This document shows positions 1 to 8,580 of a stretch of DNA of 52,536 nt, piece after piece; the stretch's first letter is position 1; each line of letters starts with the position of its first letter. The notes under the pieces are model-generated. The model was not told the DNA's origin and made no database searches. It worked only from the letters and a program-made list of their open reading frames with translations. Made by a program: the position numbers and the translations under genes. The DNA comes from Fibrisoma limi BUZ 3 (GTDB lineage Bacteria; Bacteroidota; Bacteroidia; Cytophagales; Spirosomataceae). The stretch covers positions 1 through 52,536 of the forward strand of contig NZ_CAIT01000001.1 in assembly GCF_000296815.2 (NCBI RefSeq), read 5' to 3'.

Positions 1-59
1 TTTGAGCGACACCCAACGTAACCTATAGATGTCCCGTGAACGTAACTACTCAGACAGGC

Positions 60-1469
60 ATGCAGCGTGAAGTCATGACGGTGTGGAATCGCTGTCTGCA
101 CGTAATCCGGGAGAGCGTGCCTGAACAAAGTTTTAAAACCTGGTTTGAACCGATTGTTCCACTTCGGCTCAACGGTCACGTACTGACCATTCAGGTGCCA
201 AGCCAGTTTTTCTACGAATGGCTGGAGGAAAATTTCGTGCATGTCCTGCGTAAGGCTCTCGATCATGCCATCGGCCGCGACGGTCAGTTGGAGTATTCGA
301 TTATTGTGGATAAGGGCAACGAAACGAACCGTCCGCTGACCGTTAACGTACCGACCACTAAGTCGACGCAAACTGCCAAACCCGATAATGTCAATCCCGA
401 TATTCTGAAAAGTCCCTTTCAGCTCAAAGACCTCGATTCGTTGACGCTGGATTCGTACCTGAACCCAAGCTATACATTCGACAACTACGTTGAAGGCGAC
501 TGTAACCGGCTGGCTCGTAATGCAGGCTATGCTGTAGCGCAGCGGCCGGGCGTTACGTCGTTTAACCCGCTGATGATTTACGGGGGCGTTGGCCTTGGTA
601 AGACCCATCTGGTGCAGGCCATCGGCAACTACATCAAGAATAACAACCAGGGTAAGTTCGTCCTGTACGTAACGTCGGAGAAGTTTACTAACCAGTTTCT
701 GAACGCCATCAAAACCGATACACTCCGAGACTTCAGCAGCTTTTACATGCAGGTTGATGTGCTGGTGCTGGACGATGTGCAGTTCCTTCAGAAGAAAGAG
801 AAAACCCAGGAGATTTTCTTCCATATTTTCAACCACCTTCATCAGTCGGGCCGGCAGATCATCATGACGTCCGACCGGGCGCCGAAAAACCTCGATGGCT
901 TGGAGGATCGGCTTTTGTCGCGCTTTAAGTGGGGGTTGACCACCGATCTGCAAACGCCCGATCTGGAGACCCGTATTGCCATTATTCAGAAAAAACTCCA
1001 GGCCGAAGGGGTTTATATCGAAGACAATGTAATTGAGTACCTGGCCCATAGCATCAACACCAACGTCCGCGAACTCGAAGGCGTGATCGTATCGCTGATG
1101 GCGCAGGCATCGCTCAACCGACGCGAAATAGACCTGGAACTGGCCAAGCACACCCTGCGTAACATTGTCGAGGATTCGGAGCGGGAAGTAACGATCGATT
1201 CGGTGCAGGAGGTCGTGGCCGATTTCTTTGGCGTGACCATTGCCGAACTGAAGTCAAAATCCCGTAAGCGCGAACTCGTGTACCCGCGGCAGGTAGCTAT
1301 GTACCTGGCAAAGGAAAAAACGGGATTGCCGCTTAAGTCAATCGGCTACCATTTCGGCGGGCGCGACCACAGTACCGTCATCCACGCTATCCAGACAATC
1401 AGCGAACTGGTGAGTAAGAAAGCCGAAACCCGCGATGCCATCGAGAAGCTGAAAGCACAGTTTAAATAA
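60..1469 (+). CDS. dnaA: Chromosomal replication initiator protein DnaA
   Basis: DnaA is the AAA+ ATPase that binds DnaA boxes, melts the origin and starts chromosome replication. The N-terminal domain carries the family phrase SFKTWFEPI. Walker A GGVGLGKT is at about residues 175-182 and Walker B VLVLDDVQF at about 234-242. The C-terminal DNA-binding domain has the signature GGRDHSTV near residue 433. The longest frame opens with GTG at 36, but the in-frame ATG at 60 gives an N-terminus (MQREVMTVWNRCL) that aligns better with Bacteroidota DnaA, so it was chosen; 469 residues is normal for the family. Only 59 bases precede it, so its promoter and any upstream origin lie outside the window. 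Confidence 0.97.
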   Translation: MQREVMTVWNRCLHVIRESVPEQSFKTWFEPIVPLRLNGHVLTIQVPSQFFYEWLEENFVHVLRKALDHAIGRDGQLEYSIIVDKGNETNRPLTVNVPTTKSTQTAKPDNVNPDILKSPFQLKDLDSLTLDSYLNPSYTFDNYVEGDCNRLARNAGYAVAQRPGVTSFNPLMIYGGVGLGKTHLVQAIGNYIKNNNQGKFVLYVTSEKFTNQFLNAIKTDTLRDFSSFYMQVDVLVLDDVQFLQKKEKTQEIFFHIFNHLHQSGRQIIMTSDRAPKNLDGLEDRLLSRFKWGLTTDLQTPDLETRIAIIQKKLQAEGVYIEDNVIEYLAHSINTNVRELEGVIVSLMAQASLNRREIDLELAKHTLRNIVEDSEREVTIDSVQEVVADFFGVTIAELKSKSRKRELVYPRQVAMYLAKEKTGLPLKSIGYHFGGRDHSTVIHAIQTISELVSKKAETRDAIEKLKAQFK

Positions 1470-1502
1470 CCGCCAGCCCCTTACCTTCATGACTGTGGCC
1501 CC

Positions 1503-2516
1503 ATGGTAGCGAGTACTCTGCCGAATGAGCTTCGGCTCCTGGATCGTTCCCAGGTGAATGAGCTGGCCTGGAACACCTGTGTGTCGTCGTCGAGTCAACG
1601 GACGGTTTACGGATATAGCTGGTACCTGGACGCGGTTCTGCCCAAACCTGACTGGTGCTGGATGGCTGTCGTTCTGACTGATCAAAACGGTGGATATCGA
1701 GCTGTGTTGCCGGTGCCTTTGCGTCGAAAGCGAATTGCCGGAATGAGGTATGCCTGGGTTGTCCATCAACCGGTTTTCTGCCAGTTTCTGAGCGTGTTCG
1801 CTACCGGACCAGCCCTTTCCGTCGAACCGTTCTATGCGCTTGTCTGCCGCCAATTTCGATACGGGTCAATCTTCTGCGTCAAATCGCCTGCCGCAGTGTG
1901 GCCAATTGCCGTTGAGGTTCGTGAACAGTTTACGCATACGCTTGATTTATCAGCCAGCTACGAACAACTGGTCGCCGGTTATTCTGCCGACCGCCGGTTG
2001 AACCTCCGTCGGGCACTGGCGGCAGGGTGGGTCGTTGAAGAATCTGTAGACCCGGAGCCCATCATCGACTTGTTTAGAGAATACCATGCCGATGCGATTG
2101 ATGGGGGAGTGGCCGACTGGGCCTATACAATCTTCCGAAATTTAGTCGTGGAACTAAGCCGGCGCGGGCTGGCGACGCTCCAGTACGCCGTGCGTAACGG
2201 GCGTATCGAAGCCGGAGCATTGTTTGTGCAGGAAGGCGACCGGATTATTTATCTGTTCAATGCGGCCTCAACAGACGGTCGGCAGGGGCAGGCCCGAACG
2301 TTGCTGCTGGATCAGTTGATTCGTCGACAGGCCGGTCAGCCGCTTATTCTTGATTTTGAGAGCCCCGATAAAGCGTCGATTACCGCTTTTTACGGAAGCT
2401 TTGGGGCAGTCAAAGAGCCATATTACTCCGTGCGCTGGAATCGGCTCAACCGGGTAGAAAAATTAGTCAGACGTATCATCAGGCCGCAAACCCGCCGACG
2501 ATCAGAAAAACCGTAG
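1503..2516 (+). CDS. FemAB/BioF2-like GNAT-fold acyltransferase, function unknown
   Basis: This is a 337-residue soluble protein without a signal peptide. The C-terminal half has the look of the FemAB-like or BioF2-like GNAT fold: a stretch around RRLNLRRALAAGW, then LFREYHAD, then GRIEAGALFVQEGDRIIYLFNAAS, then a final DFESPDKASITAFYGSFGA. Such proteins transfer aminoacyl or acyl groups, and some build peptidoglycan cross-bridges, but nothing in the sequence shows the substrate. The gene follows dnaA by 33 bases on the same strand and may be co-transcribed with it. Its last 15 bases overlap the end of the convergent DUF3108 gene. Confidence 0.7.
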   Translation: MVASTLPNELRLLDRSQVNELAWNTCVSSSSQRTVYGYSWYLDAVLPKPDWCWMAVVLTDQNGGYRAVLPVPLRRKRIAGMRYAWVVHQPVFCQFLSVFATGPALSVEPFYALVCRQFRYGSIFCVKSPAAVWPIAVEVREQFTHTLDLSASYEQLVAGYSADRRLNLRRALAAGWVVEESVDPEPIIDLFREYHADAIDGGVADWAYTIFRNLVVELSRRGLATLQYAVRNGRIEAGALFVQEGDRIIYLFNAASTDGRQGQARTLLLDQLIRRQAGQPLILDFESPDKASITAFYGSFGAVKEPYYSVRWNRLNRVEKLVRRIIRPQTRRRSEKP

Positions 2517-3290
2517 TGGGTGTTTTAGCCCCGCATGATGCCGGATATCCATATCCAGCGAGCCGATAGCCAGTTCAACCTCCACCTTCAGCGGAATCTT
2601 ATTAGCGTCGTCGGATACCCAGATTTTGATGGCGTCGTCGCCCTTGAAGAAACTGTTGGGCGGCATAATGGGTGTCAGTTTCAATACGTTGATGCGGCCG
2701 AACTTTGTTTTGATGACGTCTTTGCCCCGGTACTTGACCTTCATGTTATAGATGGTGTCGTCGTAGAAAGCCGGGACTTCAACTACCTGCCCAACGTTCA
2801 GCTTGCTGAAGTCGATGGTCCGCACAAAATAATAACTGCTCACCACATCGTGCACATTGTCGGGCACGTGAAAAACGTCGCGTTCGGTACGCTCCTCTGC
2901 CCGAACGGTATTGTTGAGGTGGTTGAACGTAATGTTCTCCTCTTTCCGGTAATTGTTTTCGCGCAGACTCGTGTAAAACTTCTGGGGCAGAATGGCGTTC
3001 GTATCGATATAGGAACGCCACGTATCGCGCACCTTCGTGACCAGCGCAAATGCCCCCACAGTACGTCCGTCGACGTTGACCCGGTAGCAAGGGCGTTCGT
3101 TCACTTTATACAGCGTGGGACTCACATCCACGATGGCTTCTGCTGCGTTCAGAAAGCCGTAATGAACGCGGTATTCAATATGTTCGCCTGGGCCAAAGCT
3201 ATTATTAACCACTCGCCGATAGGTATCCATGGTCGAAAAACCTGTCGCAATAAGGGTTAGTACACCGATGCCCAACAAGAACTTCTTCAT
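2502..3290 (-). CDS. DUF3108 domain-containing exported protein
   Basis: This 262-residue protein begins with a hydrophobic export signal (MKKFLLGIGVLTLIATGFS). The body matches the DUF3108 pattern: GEHIEYRVHYGFLNAAEA near the N-terminus, a middle KVRDTWRSYIDT, and a late PLKVEVELAIGSLDMDI. DUF3108 proteins are periplasmic or envelope beta-rich proteins of unknown role. It lies 29 bases behind the predicted aminopeptidase gene on the same strand, so the two are probably an operon. Its 3' end overlaps the convergent FemAB-like gene by 15 bases, so neither gene can end in an independent terminator there. Confidence 0.8.
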   Translation of the reverse strand: MKKFLLGIGVLTLIATGFSTMDTYRRVVNNSFGPGEHIEYRVHYGFLNAAEAIVDVSPTLYKVNERPCYRVNVDGRTVGAFALVTKVRDTWRSYIDTNAILPQKFYTSLRENNYRKEENITFNHLNNTVRAEERTERDVFHVPDNVHDVVSSYYFVRTIDFSKLNVGQVVEVPAFYDDTIYNMKVKYRGKDVIKTKFGRINVLKLTPIMPPNSFFKGDDAIKIWVSDDANKIPLKVEVELAIGSLDMDIRHHAGLKHPLRFF

Positions 3291-3319
3291 AAATCAACAG
3301 CTTCCCACGACGGGGGTCA

Positions 3320-4366
3320 TTACAAAGATGGATATGTCTTTTTTAAATATGTCAGGTACTCCTTAAAGTCGCTATGAAACCGGGTAACAAACTCTTCCCG
3401 AAAGCGATTCTGCTGTTTTCGGTACGTTAGATACCCGATAAAATACGCGTTGTTCGGTAGGTTTAGTTTGTTCAACGACCGTTTTTTTACCGAACGACGT
3501 GTTGCCGTACTCCGCTCATCCCGAATCGTATCCGAGGTGACAACGATCTGCCGGATTGCCTGCCACTTCAATGAATCTTTGACGGCCACCGGTGTCGTTG
3601 GTTTAAAAGACCCGTAGAGGCTGTCAAGCGTTTGAGTGCCCCGTAAGATATGCTCGTCATACCGGTCATAAAACGCTTTAGTGGCCAGGTAGTTCTGATA
3701 TTCTTCGGACGCTTTCCCGTATTTAAACGCCAGAAAGCGCAAGGCACCGTATTCTCCGACAAAATCAGCAAGATTCTCGTTGTATTCCAAACTATTTTTT
3801 ACGAACAACGTCCCGTGGGTTAGCTCATGAATGATCAGTTCGGCCAGGCTTCCGACCGGCCGCTCAAGCATGCTGGACAGAATAGGGTCTTTTAAAAATC
3901 CTAATGTTGACCAGGCCGAGACCTCGCCTACCCGGGTATCCCAACCCGCCTGCTTTAGCTCAGTTACTTGTTCGTCAGCACGATCTTTTTTAAAAAAACC
4001 TTTATACGAAAAGGTGCCAATTATGGGGAAATTCCATTGTTTAGCAACCAGTTTATAAGGTTCGGCGGCCGTTATTACCCATAGGATCGGCTTTCCGTGC
4101 TGATCATAAAACGATTCATAGCTACCCGAAGGATCAAGCCCGACAGAGTCTATGGCAAAACGCTTGATTTCCTGGATAAGTTCAATTTTTGTCTTGAGCG
4201 AATCCGGGAAGGAAGCATCTGCCAACACCTCATCTACGGGCTTAGTATTGAATAAAATGCGCAGTTGGCCGCGACCCTGCATAAGGCCGTAGCTGATTAG
4301 TTCACGCTGCCACACACCTATGACAAGCAAAACCAACAACACCCCTATGCCTACTTTTTTCCACAT
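3320..4366 (-). CDS. Predicted zinc aminopeptidase (PF10023-like)
   Basis: A 348-residue protein with one N-terminal membrane segment (VGIGVLLVLLVIGVW) and a gluzincin active site. HELTH at residues 180-184 supplies two zinc ligands and the catalytic Glu, and ENLADF near 197 is the likely third-ligand helix. The TLFVKNSLEYNENLADF region is typical of the predicted aminopeptidase family PF10023. A longer frame opens with TTG at 4396, but that codon overlaps a perfect -7 element (TATTTTTG, 4394-4401), so the ATG at 4366 is preferred. Membrane-anchored, probably facing the periplasm. It is the first gene of a likely two-gene operon with the DUF3108 protein. Confidence 0.8.
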   Translation of the reverse strand: MWKKVGIGVLLVLLVIGVWQRELISYGLMQGRGQLRILFNTKPVDEVLADASFPDSLKTKIELIQEIKRFAIDSVGLDPSGSYESFYDQHGKPILWVITAAEPYKLVAKQWNFPIIGTFSYKGFFKKDRADEQVTELKQAGWDTRVGEVSAWSTLGFLKDPILSSMLERPVGSLAELIIHELTHGTLFVKNSLEYNENLADFVGEYGALRFLAFKYGKASEEYQNYLATKAFYDRYDEHILRGTQTLDSLYGSFKPTTPVAVKDSLKWQAIRQIVVTSDTIRDERSTATRRSVKKRSLNKLNLPNNAYFIGYLTYRKQQNRFREEFVTRFHSDFKEYLTYLKKTYPSL

Positions 4367-4393
4367 GCCACGTAAGGTGGAACGACTACGTAA

Positions 4394-4401
4394 CAAAAAT
4401 A
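4394..4401 (-). promoter_or_regulatory. Bacteroidota -7 element of the aminopeptidase gene
   Basis: Read on the minus strand this is TATTTTTG, a perfect match to the Bacteroidota TAnnTTTG element. The -33 element is weak: the nearest TTG lies about 24 bases upstream. A start site near 4388 would leave a leader of about 22 bases before the ATG at 4366. Confidence 0.45.
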
Positions 4402-4584
4402 CGAAAAAACGGCGGTGGGCACCGTCAACTGGTCAAGATATATAAACATAGTTACAAGAAATAGAAACTATTGTATTTGTTCGGCCTTACGTCAGGCAAT
4501 CAGTCCTGCTCTAAGCAAAAGCAGTTAAGCAGCCGGTAATTTTAGGCACGAAGGTACTTTCCACTTACCGGATACAAACCAGCT

Positions 4585-4616
4585 TTTGTACCTATTGTAG
4601 AAAGGTATTATTTTTA
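4585..4616 (+). promoter_or_regulatory. Bacteroidota-type promoter of the M23/T9SS gene
   Basis: TTTG at 4585-4588 and TATTTTTA at 4609-4616 are separated by 20 bases, fitting the Bacteroidota arrangement (-33 TTTG, -7 TAnnTTTG with one mismatch). A start near 4623 would give a leader of about 25 bases before the ATG at 4648. Confidence 0.5.
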
Positions 4617-4647
4617 GTTATCGCTATCCGCTATCTATACACATCTC

Positions 4648-6744
4648 ATGAAACAGACTTTATTCTATGCCATATGCACTGGGTTAGGGCTTTCCATGAA
4701 CGCTCAGGCACAGCATCTGAACCCTCCTCCACCAACTGCTGGGGTAGGTGTTTATCAGGAAATAAAGCAACCATGCTTAAGCGAAGAAAAACACCGGGAG
4801 ATACAGGCGTATCTTCGTCAAAAAATAGAGCTGCTGCGGCTTACCAAGCAATCACGTCAGTCGGCTGAGCATCCCAAGTTCGTATTCCCACTCAAAAAAG
4901 CAAGGTCAACTCCACAGTACAGCTTCTACACCATTGTTAACTTCGTCGACCACGATCCGGCGATAGGAGCAACGGACTTTAATCAATATTCGGCTACAAA
5001 CAGGGATTATAATTGTGGCCGGCGTACGTACGATCAGAAGAACGGGTATCAGCACCGTGGTACTGATCTATCCCTGTGGCCTTACGACTGGCAAACCATG
5101 GCCAGGGAGGAGATCATGGTGGTAGCTGGAGCCCCAGGAACTATTATTGGTAAAACAGACGGTAATGCAGACCAAAGTTGTGGGTCGGCGACCAGTTCGG
5201 CTACTGACTGGAATGCGGTGTACGTTCGCCACGATGATGGGTCCGTAGCGTGGTACGGTCACCTCAAGCGGGGTTCATTAACGGCTAAGCAAATTGGTCA
5301 GCGCGTCTCGGAGGGTGAGTTTCTGGGCTTTGTAGGCAGCTCCGGTCGATCATCAGGACCCCATTTGCATTTCGAAGTGTACGATGCCGCCAATAGACTG
5401 ATTGATCCGTATGCCGGGCAATGTAATCCGTCAACAACTGATTCGTGGTGGAAAGAACAGCCGACTTATCTCGAAAAGGTAATCAATCGCATTAGCGTTC
5501 ATGATCAGCAACCCATTTTAGGGGCTTGCCCGCCACAAGCCAATCAATCCAACGAAGTACAGATCGCCAAACCCGGTCAATTATTTTATTTCTACGCATT
5601 TGGCCGGGATATGAGCGTTAATGATAACATCCTGTTTCAGATCATTAGACCGAACTCGAGCGTTTTTGCAGCGTATACCGCTAAGGCTACAAACGACTAC
5701 ACGACATTTTATTGGTGGTATTCAAACCAAATACCAGCCGATGCTCCTGAGGGTATGTGGAAGATTCGGGTAACGTATGGAGGTAAAGAATTTGAGCATT
5801 CTTTCTTGATTACCAATAAATCAGCGGATGTGCTACTGGTCGAATCGTCTAAAAAAGGGCCGTTGTGCGAGGGGGATACCGTAACGTTAGCCGCCAATCT
5901 GGAAAGCAGTGAGATTGTGTGGAAAAAAGACGGCCAGGTCATACCCAATATTGCTGGCCAACGACTGCTTGTTCGCCAGCCTGGAAAGTACACGGCCGAA
6001 TTGAACGGGTACGTGTCGAACACTATTGACCAGACGATATGGAAACCGCTTGCCATCACGCTAATGCCGGGCGATACGTCGGTTTGTCAAGGTCAACAGG
6101 CGGTCTTATCAGTTAAAGCCTCGGATACTCGGTCCGCCAAAATTCAATGGCAGCGCAATGGAGTTGATATTCCCAGTGCCGTGAATGGTACGTATCAGGC
6201 AAGCCAGGGCGGTACGTATGCCGTCACTGTTGCTGATGGCGTTTGTCCAGCGGTCAGTAAAAGCATGACTTTGACTGTTAACGAGTTGATTAAGCCAGTT
6301 ATCACCCAGAACAGTTTTATACTAACATCCAGCTTAGTTAGTGGAAACCAGTGGTTGTTGAATGGCCAGCCTATTCAGGGGGCTACCGGCGCAACATATA
6401 ATGCAAATGAGGGCGGGGTTTACAAAGTGCAGAACAAGCAGGCCTGTGGGATAATTGAATCAAATGAGGTTGCTGTTTTAGTCACTGCACTCGAAGATAC
6501 GACGGCTCTGTCTGTTCAGGTGTATCCAAATCCAGCCAGCAGTCAGTGCATAGTTACCTGGCCAACCCGCAATCAATTTGAAACCCTATTACTGACTGAC
6601 ATGATTGGACGCCCCCTCAAACGATTTGAGGTAACTGATCAATCAGCCGTTGTATTACCGCTGCATGGATTACCTAAAAGTACGTATTGGCTATTGTTTC
6701 AGCACAAAGAGACTGTTTTGAGCCGGCGGTTAATAATCAACTGA
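4648..6744 (+). CDS. Secreted M23 metallopeptidase with Ig-like domains and T9SS sorting domain
   Basis: A 698-residue protein, predicted to cut peptidoglycan cross-links or other peptides outside the cell. A signal peptide (MKQTLFYAICTGLGLSMNAQAQ) is followed by an M23/LytM domain with zinc motifs H136-RGT-D140 and H239-L-H241 (GPHLHFEV). From about 395 two Ig-like modules carry the repeated phrasing LCEGDTVTLAANLE and VCQGQQAVLSVKA, and a third shortened repeat follows. The last 75 residues start VYPNPASSQC and end in RRLIIN, a type A Por/T9SS C-terminal sorting domain, so the protein should cross the outer membrane through type IX secretion. It has its own promoter and stands alone. Confidence 0.9.
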   Translation: MKQTLFYAICTGLGLSMNAQAQHLNPPPPTAGVGVYQEIKQPCLSEEKHREIQAYLRQKIELLRLTKQSRQSAEHPKFVFPLKKARSTPQYSFYTIVNFVDHDPAIGATDFNQYSATNRDYNCGRRTYDQKNGYQHRGTDLSLWPYDWQTMAREEIMVVAGAPGTIIGKTDGNADQSCGSATSSATDWNAVYVRHDDGSVAWYGHLKRGSLTAKQIGQRVSEGEFLGFVGSSGRSSGPHLHFEVYDAANRLIDPYAGQCNPSTTDSWWKEQPTYLEKVINRISVHDQQPILGACPPQANQSNEVQIAKPGQLFYFYAFGRDMSVNDNILFQIIRPNSSVFAAYTAKATNDYTTFYWWYSNQIPADAPEGMWKIRVTYGGKEFEHSFLITNKSADVLLVESSKKGPLCEGDTVTLAANLESSEIVWKKDGQVIPNIAGQRLLVRQPGKYTAELNGYVSNTIDQTIWKPLAITLMPGDTSVCQGQQAVLSVKASDTRSAKIQWQRNGVDIPSAVNGTYQASQGGTYAVTVADGVCPAVSKSMTLTVNELIKPVITQNSFILTSSLVSGNQWLLNGQPIQGATGATYNANEGGVYKVQNKQACGIIESNEVAVLVTALEDTTALSVQVYPNPASSQCIVTWPTRNQFETLLLTDMIGRPLKRFEVTDQSAVVLPLHGLPKSTYWLLFQHKETVLSRRLIIN

Positions 6745-6820
6745 TCAACGTTGACAGCAGGCTGTACAAAACGCTACCTATCAGGACAACCAAGGGCCGT
6801 AACAAAATAGGAAAATTGCG

Positions 6821-7384
6821 TTATTGGAAAGCCTGCCAATCCCAGACGACAATCACCCAGCTTTCGCCCAGGAGGTCGTCATAGAAGGAACTGATGTGCT
6901 GAAAGCCAACCCGTTCGTGGGCTCGTAGCGATCGGGTGTTGCGCTCGGCAATATCGGTGATCAGCAGTTGATATCGGTCGCTGTACACGTCGCGGTGGTG
7001 TTGGTACAGTTTGTCGAATATACCCTGGCCACGGTAGCCATCCGCTACGCACACCTGTCCCATGACGTAGTAATCATATGCACTCAGCGGTCGTCCGTGA
7101 TATTTTGTTGTGTTTAACCGCCAGAAAAGAGGGAGCAACTCAGGAATATCGGCACCGAACGACGGCAGCATCGTCAGGGCGTAGCCGACCACCGTATCAC
7201 CGTCTTTGGCGATAACGCTCGGCGCGGCTTCGTTCATCCGGCGCAGGGTGTCCGGGTTATGTTCAACGGTTACGAAGCCCTGCGCGGCCTGTACCTCAGG
7301 CGCCAGCGAACGCGGTAAGTTCTGCTGCTGAAGCGCCAGAATACCTTGTATGTCGGCTTCGCTTTGAACGGTGGTAATGAGCAT
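6821..7384 (-). CDS. GNAT-family N-acetyltransferase
   Basis: A 187-residue single-domain GNAT enzyme. The acetyl-CoA pyrophosphate loop reads GYRGQGIFDKL at about residues 115-125, preceded by the usual beta-4 strand VMGQVCVADG, and RAHERVGFQHI is the late alpha-4/beta-6 region. The acceptor cannot be read from sequence. Its start lies 2 bases after the stop of the dipeptide epimerase gene, so the two are almost certainly translated from one message. The context suggests that it may act on amino acids or dipeptides, but this is inference only. Confidence 0.85.
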   Translation of the reverse strand: MLITTVQSEADIQGILALQQQNLPRSLAPEVQAAQGFVTVEHNPDTLRRMNEAAPSVIAKDGDTVVGYALTMLPSFGADIPELLPLFWRLNTTKYHGRPLSAYDYYVMGQVCVADGYRGQGIFDKLYQHHRDVYSDRYQLLITDIAERNTRSLRAHERVGFQHISSFYDDLLGESWVIVVWDWQAFQ

Positions 7385-7386
7385 AG

Positions 7387-8487
7387 CTAGGAAATGACAG
7401 TGCGGTCGAGTTTGGACAAAAAATCTGGATCAACATTGGCTCCAATACCGGGTGAATCAGGCAGGCTGATGGCGTATCCCGCATAAATGGCCCCACCCAC
7501 GACCGGGTCCAGGGCGTGTTCAAAGGGAGCGTCGAGGTCAAAAAACGTAACGTTCTGTCGGGCTGAGGCAAAGTGTGCATTCGCCGTAATAGCCAGTCGT
7601 GACTCCGACATGCAACCGATCATGCAGGGTATGCCCGCGGCTTCGGCAATGGCATTAATTTTCAGGGCTTCGAAGATGCCGCCACTTTTCGAGAGCTTAA
7701 TGTTGAAATAATCAATGGCTTCTTCTCGTACCAGCCGAAGGGCATCCTGGGCATCGAACAGCGACTCATCGGCCATGATTGGTACGGGCGACGCCTGTCG
7801 AACCTGCCGAAGCCCGGATACGTCCCAGCGTCGGATAGGCTGTTCGCAGTACTGAACGTTCCAGCCACCGATGGTGCGCAGTACAGCCGACGCCGTCACT
7901 ACGTCCCAGCCCTGATTGGCATCGGTCCGTATGGGGGTTTCGTCGCCGAGGGCAAGCCGAATTGCTTCGACCCGCCGAATGTCGTCGCGCTGGTTGGTGC
8001 CCAGCTTTACCTTGACAGCCTCGCCCCCGTTGGCTTTAATACGTTGGGCATCCTCGACCATGCGCTCGGGCGAATTGAGGTAGATCGTTTCGTCCGTAAC
8101 GACCGTCCGTTTCTGCCCGCCCAGAAACTGGTATAGCGGCATGTTGGCCGCTTTGGCCGCCAGGTCATATAAGGCCATGTCGAAAGCGCTGCGGGTAGTT
8201 GGATGGCCGGGTAGGTAACGGGTCAGCGCCGTCAGACAACCTTCAATATCGAGCGGATCACGACCGAGCAGGAGCCGGGCCATGTCCTGCGCTGCCGCCA
8301 GCCCGGACGCCTGCGTTTCGCCAACGATCATCCAGAACGGCGAGCCCTCGCCCCAGCCGGTAATGCCTTCGCTCGTCTGAATCTCGATAAGCAGGTTCCT
8401 GGCGTGCTCAATGGTACCGAGGGAGATGGCGATGGGCGCCTTCAGCGGTATATCGTAGCGGTAGAGGGTGATCTGAGTAATTTTCAT
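7387..8487 (-). CDS. Dipeptide epimerase (enolase superfamily, muconate-lactonizing subgroup)
   Basis: A 366-residue enolase-superfamily enzyme. The catalytic lysine pair is KVK at 159-161, metal ligands are D189 (RTDANQGW), E215 (CEQP) and D240 (MADES), and the second acid/base lysine is K264 or K267 in NIKLSKSGG. A late D317-L-D319 motif matches the DxD that binds the dipeptide amino group in L-Ala-D/L-Glu epimerases, so dipeptide epimerase is preferred over muconate cycloisomerase or o-succinylbenzoate synthase. Known relatives act in murein-peptide recycling or peptide breakdown. The gene sits between a secreted amidohydrolase and a GNAT gene. A large palindromic repeat occupies its immediate 5' region, up to the start codon. 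Confidence 0.85.
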   Translation of the reverse strand: MKITQITLYRYDIPLKAPIAISLGTIEHARNLLIEIQTSEGITGWGEGSPFWMIVGETQASGLAAAQDMARLLLGRDPLDIEGCLTALTRYLPGHPTTRSAFDMALYDLAAKAANMPLYQFLGGQKRTVVTDETIYLNSPERMVEDAQRIKANGGEAVKVKLGTNQRDDIRRVEAIRLALGDETPIRTDANQGWDVVTASAVLRTIGGWNVQYCEQPIRRWDVSGLRQVRQASPVPIMADESLFDAQDALRLVREEAIDYFNIKLSKSGGIFEALKINAIAEAAGIPCMIGCMSESRLAITANAHFASARQNVTFFDLDAPFEHALDPVVGGAIYAGYAISLPDSPGIGANVDPDFLSKLDRTVIS

Positions 8488-8488
8488 T

Positions 8489-8575
8489 TTAAACGCAGAG
8501 GTAACAGAGTTTACGCGGAGGACACAGAGATAGCTCAGCGAACTCTGCGAAAGCCTCTGTTGTCTCTGCGTTTAA
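8489..8575. repeat. Intergenic imperfect inverted repeat of the CGCAGAG type
   Basis: TTAAACGCAGAG (8489-8500) is exactly complementary to CTCTGCGTTTAA (8564-8575). Pairing continues inward with mismatches through AACAGAG/CTCTGTT and CGCGGAG/CTCTGCG. The element fills almost the whole 93-base gap between the amidohydrolase stop (8581) and the epimerase start (8487). Low-complexity CGCAGAG strings of this sort recur between genes in many bacterial genomes. In RNA it would fold into a long hairpin in the leader of the epimerase gene. Confidence 0.8.
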
Positions 8576-8580
8576 GAAAC

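Noticed and set aside
305-313. TGTGGATAA, a perfect DnaA-box match, inside the dnaA coding region
   Set aside because: It is the only perfect match I noticed in the window. A single 9-base match in about 52 kb read on both strands is compatible with chance, and no cluster or AT-rich unwinding region accompanies it, so it does not support an origin here.
2535-3260. Plus-strand open frame of 241 codons opposite the DUF3108 gene
   Set aside because: The minus-strand frame has a signal peptide and DUF3108 sequence; the plus frame has neither, so it is a shadow.
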